A model generated the notes under the pieces. That model worked only from the letters and a program-made list of their open reading frames with translations, was not told the origin of the DNA and did not search any database. A stretch of 25,401 bases of DNA, taken from assembly GCA_031423995.1 (NCBI GenBank), contig JANPGO010000093.1:1-25401 (forward strand). The letters run 5' to 3'. Shown piece after piece: positions 1 to 8,252 of this stretch (its first letter is position 1; every line of letters begins with the position of its first letter). Both the position numbers and the translations under genes were made by a program. Origin of the DNA: STC-74 sp031423995. GTDB lineage: Bacteria; Patescibacteriota; Gracilibacteria; BD1-5; UBA2023.

Positions 1-43
1 CATCGATCAGGGTTGCAAGAGCAACGAGGAGGAAGAAAAACAT
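1..43 (-). CDS. Start of a gene that runs off the left edge
   Basis: An ATG on the minus strand opens a reading frame that continues to the window edge. Only 14 residues are visible. They are strongly hydrophobic (MFFFLLVALATLID), as expected for a signal peptide or first membrane segment. It lies 50 nt downstream of the stop of the CHAP-like gene and in the same direction, so it could be the next gene of that operon. No Shine-Dalgarno sequence is visible. Nothing can be said about function, and the call rests on frame, direction and hydrophobicity only. Confidence 0.35.
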   Translation of the reverse strand, partial: MFFFLLVALATLID

Positions 44-93
44 AGACAATTGTTAATTTCTATGATTCTATAGATTGTTGTTCTCCTTGCAAG

Positions 94-723
94 TTAGATA
101 TGCACAATCGAGTAGCTCCTCGCATATCCGACTCATTTCTGATTCAGCGTTCCCCATGGGATCACGTGTTTCGCGATCTTTCCCTTGTACTGAGCATAGG
201 GGGAGAAGTTATAGTAGTTCTGATCGATGACGGTGATACTCTTCGGTTTCCCCTTGGTATCCCGAGCGATATCGAGGAGTATTGCCACATGCTTGCGAGT
301 CGCAGCTGCGAGGGCATAGTTCACCTGACCATCGAAACAAGCGATCACGAGTCCCTGATACGATGATGGCAGAAGACTCTCAGGGGAGAGACAGAAATCT
401 ATGAGACTCTGTCAGGGGAGCCACTTTTCCGTTGAGAGATTTCTCTGTCATGAGACACATTTCGCAAAAGCAGCACACTGTCAAGCATATTGGTTCCCGA
501 GAGCTGACTCAGAAAACTGTGGATACATACTGTCCCCTGTATATGAGACTGTTCATGGAGTGGGTGCGTGTACCATCATATAGAGATATTCATCATCGAC
601 TGCTGGCTTCCCTGCGATGAGGATTGACCCACCAGGCACGACTCCACTTTTCCAGTATTTTGCTGGAATTCCAGAGAGAAATGGAAGCACGTTTGCGAAT
701 GGAGAGAGGAGAGGAGAGGGCAT
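94..723 (-). CDS. CHAP/BPSL0067-like amidase or peptidase domain protein
   Basis: This is a 209-residue protein when TGA is read as Gly; several TGA codons are used. Its core looks like a CHAP or BPSL0067-type papain fold. A Cys lies in the segment GQCAAFAK (Cys about 83), a His in RKHVAILLDI (about 145), and a following strand VIDQNYY supplies the usual polar residue. Enzymes of this fold usually cut peptidoglycan peptide or amide bonds. The N-terminus has no convincing signal peptide. The start is 4 nt after the stop of the DUF5655 gene, so the two are probably co-transcribed. Around the codons for residues 92-113 there are near-direct repeats (GACTCTCAGGGGAG and GACTCTGTCAGGGGAG) and an inverted repeat, so part of this segment may also be repeat-derived. 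The fold is a fair call; the substrate is unknown. Confidence 0.65.
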
Positions 724-727
724 AGAA

Positions 728-1654
728 TTAGTTTCTAACTTTTTTATTTGCCTGCCTTAACAAATCTAGAGCATACTGAAATATATCTTTATCAGCTATA
801 GGAATAAATAATGAAGTTATTTTTCACCAACCCCTTTCCATAGGAATATCCTTCATTATCGATTTCACATCCAAAAGTTCAGACTTATGGAGTCAAACGA
901 AATGAATTTCAATTCAAGATTTGAATATATGTACTACTATAAAATTTCTTGAACCATTCTTATATGCAATATAATACTTATTAATTTTTCTATCAAGATT
1001 AGGATTTATCTGATAAATTTGTTCTTCTAGTTGTTCAAATAACTCTCTTGTCTCGATCCAATTTTCTTTAATTCTATCATCTATATTGTACGTTTGTATT
1101 TCTTTTTCAACCTCTTTATTAATTCACTGTAATTTCGTTACTGTTTTAATACTTTCAGAAGTTTCAGATGCACGGATTGGATTCAGGGTAATAATATCTT
1201 CATCAAAAGACTTCATTTCCCAAAGTTCAATTGGAAGATCTTTAAAGTTTATTGACTCTTGTTGATATCGAGTAAAGGCATCTGCTATAAAAATTACCCT
1301 AGTCTGAGACCAATCAATATCATCTTTCTTATAAAATTTATTTGTTCTTTTTTGTAGCTGCAAAATGAAATCTGCCTTATTGTTCAAAAGTAAAGCCATA
1401 TATGAAAAACCTTGATCTATGACAGAAAAACTAGATCATCGCTTATACTCAATGATTACAAAAGAATTATTTTCTTGATCGAATGCAAGTGTATCTATTC
1501 TCAAATTATTCAGTTGAAATTCAGTTTCCAGAAAAAGTAGTCAGAAAAATTCATCTAGATTTTCCTCAACGACTCATTGCATATCTTTTTCAAGTTTAAA
1601 TCAAGCTTCCTTTATGGGAGATATTTTTTTAAGAGTTTTTAAATAGAGTCTCAT
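728..1654 (-). CDS. DUF5655 domain protein (predicted nuclease-like fold)
   Basis: This is a 308-residue protein. The N-terminal half carries the pattern of the DUF5655/DUF91 group, which has a PD-(D/E)xK-like core: LRIDTLAFD, then FVIIEYKR (about residues 56-75), then MALLLNNKADFI. The C-terminal half ends in a small domain with the block ERGWGKITSLFIP, where one Gly is a TGA codon. Such proteins occur widely with restriction or mobile genes and are described as predicted transport or nuclease-like, but I know of no firm biochemical role. The gene and its surroundings are clearly more AT-rich than the neighbours, which suggests horizontal gain. A minus-strand TATAAT at 1668-1673 overlaps the pepF stop and could give a transcript with a leader of only a few bases. 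The gene is followed directly by the CHAP-like gene. Confidence 0.8.
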
Positions 1655-1668
1655 AAGAATGAAGTTAA

Positions 1669-3567
1669 TTATACTAATCCTTCAAACTCCTCCACCATCC
1701 TCTCCACTTCCCTTATCCCCGCCTGATAGAACTCAGGAGACGCGATATCGATCCCATAGCGACCGAGGAGATCACGTGGACGCTCAGAACCTCATGCTCT
1801 GAGGATATCCTTGTAGTCTTCGACGGAGAGGGTTTTCTCAGTGTGGACCTTGTTGTAGAGGGCAAAGGTGAGGAGATTCCCGAAGGCATAGGCATAGCAG
1901 TAGAACGGCGTATGATAGATATGTGGGATCATCGACCATCCCGACTCATCCTCGGCAGGCACATCGAACTGGACGGATCCACCATAGAGTTTTTCTTGCT
2001 CAGCTCTCCAGAGACTATTGAGTTCCTTGTAGGTGAGCTCCGATCCACTATGGATCTGTTCGTGTACTTGTCTCTCGAAGGTCACATAGTTCACCTGACG
2101 AAATATGGTCGCGAAGATATCTCAGAGGCGTTCATTGAGGTATTCTCGGTATTCTTCCTGAGAAACAAGGGACTTCACCTTCTCACCGAGGAGCATCTCA
2201 GCGAATATAGAGGCTGTCTCTGCCATCGAAAGGGGTGAATCATAGACAGGAGCTTCTTGCCCCTGAGAGAGGTACCCATGGATCGCATGTCCGAGCTCAT
2301 GAGAGATCGTCGAGACGTCACGGAGCTTGCCCGTGAAGTTCAGGAGGACGAATGATGGATCATCCTTGCGATAGCTCGCGAAGGCTCATCCGCGCTTCCC
2401 TGCACGAGGAAAGACATCGATCCGTTCTTCTTCGATCATCTGTTTCGAATAGTCATAGAAATCTGCATCGAAATCCTTCATGACCGAGAGATGGAGATCA
2501 TATGCCTCTTCGAAAGTGAAGTCCTTATCGACTTTACCAAGAGGAGCTCAAGTATCCCAGACAGAAAATGTTTCGTTAGGCTCCTTTTTGAAAGGAGCTG
2601 TCTGGAGCAAAGCGGAAGACTGAGGATTTCCTGTTTTCGGAAAATTTCCCACCTCGCTTCACTCGGCACCCTCTTTCAAAAGAGGGCTTACGAGTCCGAG
2701 CATTTTCGCCTTCGCACTGAGGAATCGTGCATAAAGAGGATATGCCTTCTCGACTTCTCGGAGGAGCATGTCGACCACCTCATCATCCATCTCTTCTCCG
2801 AGATTGCGCTGAGCCATGACATTTTCCCCGTATTTTCGCATCTGGATCTCACTACTCCAATCCTTCACGATCGAAGTATAGATATTCCCGAGTGCGATTT
2901 GATTTTGTTTCGAATTATAGACACGACGAAGTGACCTATATGCCTCCTCTCGTATGCTTCTATCCGTATGCTGTCGATAACTCCTGACTTCTTCTTCGGT
3001 CATTTTCCTCTCTTCTCCATGGATATTCATGATGAATTCATAAGATCCAGTGAGCTCATCATGGAGAGAGTTCGCGAGTCCGAGAGGACGGGATTTCAGA
3101 TTGAGAACGTACTCTTCTCACTCGCCTAAGATATACTTGATCCCATCAGCGGTCGAGACGAGATCATTTTTGAACCGAGCAAGCCTCGACTCACGAGACC
3201 ATTCGAGGATTTTTTCGAGTCCGATCTCCTTCCATCACTGAGCGACGAAGAGGAGGAGGTTCGATGCCTCAGTATAGATATAGTCGACTTCTCCCATTTT
3301 TTTGGTCACTTCGAGATCCTGTGTATCGAGGGAGGATCGATAGAAGAGGAAGTAACTCGGTGTCGCCATCTCATGCGAGAGCTCCGTATAGTCAGCATAG
3401 AATTCGAGGATCTCTTCTGGGGTGGTGAATTTGGAGAACGTATCTGCATATTTCTCAGAAAATGCTTTTGTAACGGGAAGGATATTTTCGATAGCCGTCA
3501 GAAATTTCGGATCATCGAGGCCAGTATAAAAATATCGGGCAAGATTCCAGGTAGTAGGATAGGACAT
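1669..3567 (-). CDS. pepF: Oligoendopeptidase F, M3 zinc metallopeptidase
   Basis: This 632-residue cytosolic peptidase of the M3 family degrades oligopeptides. The zinc site HELGH (His about 423) is followed by AIHGYLSQ and then MAETASIFAE, which supplies the third ligand Glu. The N-terminal helical domain starts MSYPTTWNLARYFY and the C-terminal block is PHIYHTPFYCYAYAFGN, both typical of PepF. I chose the ATG at 3567 because it precedes the conserved WNL block; a longer frame upstream looks random. TGA is used as Gly at several places. At about residues 293-335 the protein carries roughly 43 extra residues encoded by palindromic repeat DNA, placed between AKMLGL and SVWDTGAPL, which are normally nearly adjacent in this family. 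The length is somewhat above the usual 600. The gene ends 14 nt before the DUF5655 start. Confidence 0.93.
2563..2691. repeat. Palindromic repeat element inserted in frame in pepF
   Basis: Two strong hairpins bound about 129 nt inside pepF. One is GCTCCTTT-TTG-AAAGGAGC at 2580-2598 and the other is CCCTCTTT-CA-AAAGAGGG at 2669-2686. Between them are blocks such as GAGGATTTCC and CCTCGCTTCACTCGG, which resemble palindromic repeats usually seen between genes in many bacteria. The stretch is a multiple of three, contains no TAA or TAG in the pepF frame, and encodes a low-complexity peptide rich in G, P, S and K. Flanking residues join into normal M3 sequence. The exact borders are uncertain by several codons. 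Confidence 0.65.
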
Positions 3568-3654
3568 GAGAGCGATAAGGTTAGGGCAGATAGGAGGAAA
3601 ATGGGAACAATAGAAATAGAACAAATAACTAGATGCAATTTATAAATTCAGTTC

Positions 3655-3786
3655 TTTTGTCATTCCGACAAATGAGGTAGTCAGTATACCCCTTGTGGGT
3701 AAATCACTTTTTCTTGCACTTATGCGTAAAAAACACATATATTCTCGTAATATGATCTTGAAAAGGATCCCTACGGGATGACAAAA
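3655..3786. repeat. Short element with 12-bp terminal inverted repeats (MITE-like)
   Basis: The intergenic stretch between pepF and the DUF1653 gene contains TTTTGTCATTCC at 3655-3666 and its near-perfect inverse GGGATGACAAAA at 3775-3786, one mismatch in 12. The right end also holds the palindrome-like GGATCCCTACGGGATG. The 132 bp between are AT-rich with no supported gene. The GTCATTCC/GTCATCCC core is shared with the repeat in folC and the hairpin near 11860, so these may be one dispersed family. There is no transposase here. The 294-nt gap otherwise shows nothing clear. Confidence 0.5.
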
Positions 3787-3861
3787 CGGAGAATATTAAG
3801 ATTACTGAGTGGGAACGAAGAAAGTATATAAAATTTTCCCTCTTTTGGAAGGAGAAATTCG

Positions 3862-4122
3862 TTATTCAGAAATTTCAATAAAACGCTGGATCTTCTGTCC
3901 CTCATATTCGACAATATCATACCAGAGGGAGAGTGGTCGAGTGACATAGTCATATCCATATGCCCAAGAATCTCGAGAAACCGGATAAAGTGGACGGTAT
4001 ATCACCATCGATTCTTCAGTTTCAGAATGCACTGCGATCCCGATAACTTCATAGGTATGATTTTCACCTCCTGTGGACTTGTAGTGACGCCAGTGAGATC
4101 AGGGAGTTGGTTTTTGTTGCAT
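3862..4122 (-). CDS. DUF1653 domain protein
   Basis: This 86-residue protein matches the DUF1653 pattern in full length: WRHYKSTGG, then YEVIGIAVHSETEE, then MVIYRPLY, then VTRPLSLWYDIVEYEG and a C-terminal RFIEISE. One TGA codon is read as Gly near the N-terminus. DUF1653 is a small, widespread beta-rich domain of unknown function, often found fused to or near nucleotide or RNA metabolism genes. The start lies 9 nt after the folC stop, so it is probably translated from the same message. No Shine-Dalgarno motif is visible. Confidence 0.88.
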
Positions 4123-4131
4123 AGGAGAAAA

Positions 4132-5418
4132 TTATTTTCAGAGGAACTCTCCCATCATATAGAGACTCCCGAAAACCACAAATAATATTCTCGGATTTCT
4201 TTCAGCTGCTTCGAAAATTTTCTCTGGAGTAACAATAGAGACGTTCTTTCAATGCTCTTCGATCTGCTCGGCAATACTTTTTGCTTTTGAGACCTTGAAT
4301 CCACGTGAATCGATCACATTCCATGACTGAATCTCTGGAAATATATCGAGTACGAGAGAAGCGTGTTTCCTTTCCTTGAGATTGAATGCAAGAATGATCT
4401 CATCCCACCTCCCTTGTTCTCGGTTGAGGTAGGCTTTGAGCTTCTTCAACCCATCGTCATTGTGAGCTCCATCGATGAGGAGGTTCGCACGGATATATTC
4501 GAGTCTCCCATGATGATCAACATGGAGGAGTGCATCTTCAATTATTTCTTTCTCAATCCCAAGAAATATTCCTGCCTCGTAGGCAATACGAGCATTCGAG
4601 ATCTGGTGTTCCCCGAGCATATTCGTGATGACTGTTCGTGGCTCAGGGAAGATGATAGGAGTATGTTGTTTCTCTGCAATGGATTCGAGAGTCGGATTCG
4701 GACCATAGAGGATCACGGGAACTTCTGGTTTGATAATGCCTCACTTCTCGTAGGCGATCGCCTCGAGGGTAATCCCGAGGAATTCCATATGATCATAGGA
4801 GATGCTCGTGATGACCGAGAAAATGGGCATTATGATGTTGGTCGCATCGAGTCGCCCTCACATGCCCACCTCGATCACCGCATATTCACACCCGACATCT
4901 CGAAAGTAGAGAAATGCCAGAAGGACACACTTCTCATAGTACGAGAGTCCTCATCCATAGGCAACAATCTGTTCGACATAGGTGACGAATCGATCCTCAG
5001 AAATGAGTCCATCACTTGACGATACAGTCAGGGCAGGATGTCTCGTCATCCCGAGTACTCGGGATTCTGTCGACATGACAGAATATAGACCACTTTGTCA
5101 TTTCGACCGAATCCGCCACGGCGGAGAAGTGGAGAAATCTTGCTCTGTTCAACAATTCGCCGTCTCGAATCGTTCACGGATATCGATATTGTGTGGACTC
5201 GTATAGACTCAAACCCTTTTTCCTGCTTCTTTGAGTATCTGGAAAATCATCTTGGAGACACTTCCTTTTCCATTGGTTCCTGCTATATGGATCGACTGAA
5301 AGGAATTTTGCGGATTGCCAAAAGAGGCACAGGCTCGAGTGATTTTCTCGAGGGTATAGTCATTCGTCGTCTCAGAATGGAAGAATTTCTTGAGGATGTC
5401 TTGGTAAGTACTATTCAT
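4132..5418 (-). CDS. folC: Folylpolyglutamate/dihydrofolate synthase FolC
   Basis: FolC adds glutamate to folates, and in many bacteria also makes dihydrofolate from dihydropteroate, in an ATP-driven Mur-ligase-type reaction in the cytosol. The 428-residue product has the P-loop GTNGKGS (residues 47-53), VYTSPHNIDIRERFET, the family motif EVGMGGRLDATN in which one invariant Gly is a TGA codon, SYDHMEFLG, and the C-terminal NLLIDGAHNDDGLKKL. I chose the ATG at 5418; a TTG 30 nt upstream is possible but leads into non-conserved sequence. The start overlaps the end of the YhhQ gene by 8 nt. Residues about 87-132 have no counterpart in the family and are encoded by palindromic repeat DNA placed in a loop just after the YTSPH block. 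Whether the protein stays active with this loop is unknown. Confidence 0.92.
5023..5160. repeat. Double palindromic repeat inserted in frame in folC
   Basis: Two palindromic units lie side by side within folC. The first runs GTCAT (5045-5049), then the perfect palindrome CCCGAGTACTCGGG (5050-5063), and closes with ATGAC (5075-5079). The second (about 5095-5153) is built around TCCGCC-AC-GGCGGA (5112-5125), flanked by TTTCGACC and GTGGAGAAA. The stretch holds no TAA or TAG in the folC frame and keeps the frame. It replaces what should be a short loop between RERFET and DGLISEDRF. The borders are approximate. Confidence 0.7.
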
Positions 5419-6034
5419 GATGTTGTCTAGAAAAATAAGAAAGTGCAAGATAGGAAAATGGCATATAGAGAACTCACATTCCCACCTTGTAGATCCACCA
5501 TGGGAAGCTCATCATGATGATCGTCTCAGTCGAGAATACTCAGGCAAAAGCGATGAACATGAATATAGCAGTATCGAGAAGTTGAGAGACTATATTGGAT
5601 GCAAGTGAAGCGAACCAGAAGGATTTCTTCTGATTCTTGTAGCGGAAAAATATGAGGACATCGATGTACTCTGATACGAGAAATGCTGCAAGTGATGCGA
5701 TCGCAATACGGATCGAGAGTGAGAACACTGTATCATAGGCGACTCCGATCCGATCATATGTCGCACTCGACCAAGGGACGATGTCTGCAAAGAGAGAAAA
5801 TACTGTCCAGAGAACGAGTGAGAAAAATCCGAGAAATACAAAGAACTTTGCTATCTCCTTCCCATAGATCTTCCCGATCACATCCGTAGTGATGAAGACG
5901 AAGGGTAATGTAAAGACCGCGAAGGATAGATGCGTTCCAAAAAGAAATGGCATCGTCTTCATACCGAGAAGATTGCTCATGAATATCGCAGTGATATAGA
6001 GCGAAAGCGCGTAAAAAAGTTTTTTATCGAACAT
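5411..6034 (-). CDS. yhhQ: Queuosine precursor transporter (YhhQ/VUT family)
   Basis: This 207-residue integral membrane protein has about six hydrophobic segments and the family's typical pattern: SNLLGMKTMPFLFG near the N-terminus, FVFITTDVIGKIYGK, FLVSEYIDVLIFFRYK, and FASLASNIVSQLLDT. YhhQ proteins import queuosine precursors (preQ0/preQ1 or queuine-type bases) used to modify tRNA. Scavenging of such a base fits a reduced, host-dependent cell. I chose the ATG at 6034, directly before the first conserved segment; a longer frame to 6103 overlaps the GNAT gene. TGA is read as Gly after FIAFA. The 3' end overlaps the folC start by 8 nt, suggesting coupled translation. Confidence 0.9.
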
Positions 6035-6044
6035 AGGAAAAGAA

Positions 6045-6524
6045 TTAATAAATAGGTTTCTCGAACAAAGCAACATCAAAACCTCGAACTCTCTTTTCTC
6101 CAACTTTATGGAATCATATACTTAAATAATACTGACACAATCTTTGTCTGTCTGAGCTACAATCAAGCCGAAGAAATTGAGCATGTCTCAATCAACACTG
6201 AGCTTCAGCATAATCAAGGAGTTGTTGAACCAATCCTGACCCATGATACTCTGATGCAACTGCCAACTTATGAATAAAACCTGAGTTTCAGGGTGGACAA
6301 TCTGGCCAAAAATCCATATCTTCCCACTGTAAAACCATACAGCATACAGGAATACCATCGATATATCCAACTACAAAATCACCTTTTGGGTACATATGTA
6401 ATAGGTTCTCGGTGGAAAGTTCTTCCTCACTCCAAAGCTCTTTTCATTGATTCCTGAGCCAACTTGATGCATCTTTTAGAATAAGAGAAGCATCATTCAC
6501 TGATCATGTCTTGATATAAAACAT
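6045..6524 (-). CDS. GNAT-family N-acetyltransferase
   Basis: This 159-residue single-domain GNAT has the acetyl-CoA-binding layout: beta-strand 4 GFIHKLAVASEYHGSGLVQ (about residues 85-103), in which the HGSG stretch is the pyrophosphate loop, followed by the helix QLLDYAEAQ and the later LRLDCSSDRQRLCQYYLSIG with the C-terminal GF..VG block. At least five Gly residues are TGA codons, so with the standard code the gene is invisible. The acceptor cannot be predicted. The gene ends 10 nt upstream of the YhhQ start. Upstream is an AT-rich stretch with TATATT and TATTGT close to the ATG, compatible with a promoter giving a very short or absent leader. Confidence 0.85.
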
Positions 6525-6570
6525 AGAATATACAATAAATATCATTTGAGTTGATTTCTGAAATAGTACA

Positions 6571-6600
6571 CAACAAAAAAACACCCGAAAAACGGGTGTT
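6571..6600 (-). terminator. Intrinsic terminator after the hydrolase gene
   Basis: On the minus strand the stem AACACCCG, a loop of five T, then CGGGTGTT is followed by a run of T (plus strand A-run at 6574-6580). It lies about 120 nt downstream of the hydrolase stop and upstream of the GNAT gene, so it most likely ends the transcript that carries the hydrolase, and the GNAT gene starts a new unit. Confidence 0.85.
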
Positions 6601-6718
6601 CGAAATACTCAAAACAACCGTTATGCGGATAGAGTAGGAACGAATCCTGACCACGTGATGAGGCGTTTTGAGAGAAGCATGTGTGGAATATATTGAAATA
6701 ATTTAATAAGTCAATTCT

Positions 6719-7345
6719 TTATCCAAGCCATGTTCGGATATCCGCTATCTCATCGGAAGAGATTGAATGTCCTATCGGATAGAATTTCACCGTTGGCTCG
6801 ATAGCAAGCTTTCGTGCAAAGAGACTCGTCGGACCAGTGGCCGTCACAGGGATTACCGTATCATCGACCCCATGTCCGATAAATACTCGCTTCCCCGCAT
6901 AATCATCTGGATCGACAGCATCTGGTTCGATCTCATCAAGGAGTCTTCCTGAAAGACCGATAATCCCTCCGATCTTCTCTGGTGATCGCCAGAGTATGTA
7001 GTATGACATGATCGCTCACTGGCTGAATCCGAGGAGAAAGATATTCTCTGGAGAGATATCGTATTTCGACTTCACTTCATCGATACATGTGACGATCTCT
7101 CTAAATCCAATCTCGACATCCTGAGTCGCATATACGGGGTTCCCGCTCGAGAAATCAACTGGATACCACGCAAAACGATCCTGTCCGAGTATGAATGGTC
7201 AGCGAAGTGATACTACGATGATATCATCTCCGAATTTCTCCTTCAGGGTAAAGAGATCTCACTCATTCGATCATACTCCATGGAGCATAATGAGACACTT
7301 GGTTCTGGAGGTGATATTTTCAGGAATATGTGAAAGAAAAATCAT
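6719..7345 (-). CDS. Alpha/beta hydrolase, phospholipase/carboxylesterase type
   Basis: This 208-residue hydrolase has no signal peptide. The oxyanion region CLIMLHGVGSNESDL is near the N-terminus, the nucleophile elbow is GFSQGA (Ser about 108), and the acid and base lie in FIGHGVDDTVIP and YPIGHSIS. The order and spacing match the small phospholipase/carboxylesterase family (YpfH-like) that cleaves acyl esters or thioesters. The second Gly of the GxSxG motif is encoded by TGA, which is strong evidence for the reassigned code. The start lies only 4 nt after the stop of the upstream gene, so the two are coupled. Substrate unknown. Confidence 0.87.
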
Positions 7346-7349
7346 AGTA

Positions 7350-8222
7350 CTAATGGATAATTGTCCCTCACCATTCGACCACACTGAATCACTTCCTTTG
7401 GAATTTCTCGAATTTCTGCTCTGGAATCTGGCTATATATATCGAGTGGTCGAGCGACCATGAAGACTCGAAGGAGTGAACCAGGACGAGGTGAGATGTCG
7501 AGTTTCGCAGTATCAGTATAATCTGTTCCTGCGAATGTGATCTGGACATATCGGTACTTCTGCAGAAGTGGATACCAATACATGATGAAGTCGCTTCTTT
7601 CCTTCGTATTGAGCCCGATCTCTGTGAGCTTCTGATAGAGGAATTCTCGTACTTCTGATCATGGGATGATGAATCACTGCGACATATTGAAGTGGATATT
7701 CCCCGAATTCCCTTCCCAAAAGAGTCCATATGTATCCTGATTCGAGGATATATCATGCAGAGTACCATCTGGATGAGCTACCACTGACCATCCAGAGATC
7801 TGATCCTGATATTCTGGAAAGGTTGCAGAGAATTTATTTCTATAATTCAACTTTACGTTCACTTCGGTATCTCTCTCAGGGTAGAGAAGTATCAATGGCT
7901 TCTTTGAACAACCAAACATTCAGCAATCATGGACTCATCATCAGAATCCAAATCGATTATATTCAGGAGTACAGCTAATAAATGGATAATAATCATCGAA
8001 CTCAAAAGTACAGTAATTTTTTGTCTCGTAGGCATTTAGTCAGAAATACAGTATTCAAGCGAATACCATAAAAACTAAAAGAGCCCGCATCTTCTTAAGT
8101 CTGAGAAATCCGAATCAAATCCTTCTCAAAAGAAAAATAAGTCTATAAAAAAGATATCAAAACAAAAATACTAGTGTGATCAGTACTACTAGAGTTAGAA
8201 TTGTAGCTGTGGTTTCATTCAT
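7350..8222 (-). CDS. Membrane-anchored conserved protein of unknown function
   Basis: This 290-residue protein starts MNETTATILTLVVLITLVFL and has two hydrophobic segments (about residues 6-33 and 46-60) separated by a basic loop. A soluble domain follows with the pattern KPLILLYPERDTEVNVKL, ISGWSVVAHPDG, YGLFWEG, GFIIPGSEVREFL, GLNTKERSDFIMYWYP and LLRVFMVARPLD. I recognise this as a recurring uncharacterised family with a [K]P..YLYP start and W/Y-rich blocks, found in several bacterial groups, but I know of no function. Two Cys pairs after the second membrane segment may form disulphides. I chose the ATG at 8222 because the frame is open and adds a clear membrane helix; an ATG at 8090 is the alternative. 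It follows alaS by 30 nt. Confidence 0.78.
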
Positions 8223-8252
8223 AATATAAATCTAAATAATAAATTTCAAAGA

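Noticed and set aside
1843..2238. Long plus-strand frames opposite real genes, such as 1843-2238, 2491-2934, 4363-5019, 20630-21187 and 22978-23529
   Set aside because: They run antisense to well-supported minus-strand genes, have no domain pattern, and their openness follows from the codon bias of the real gene.
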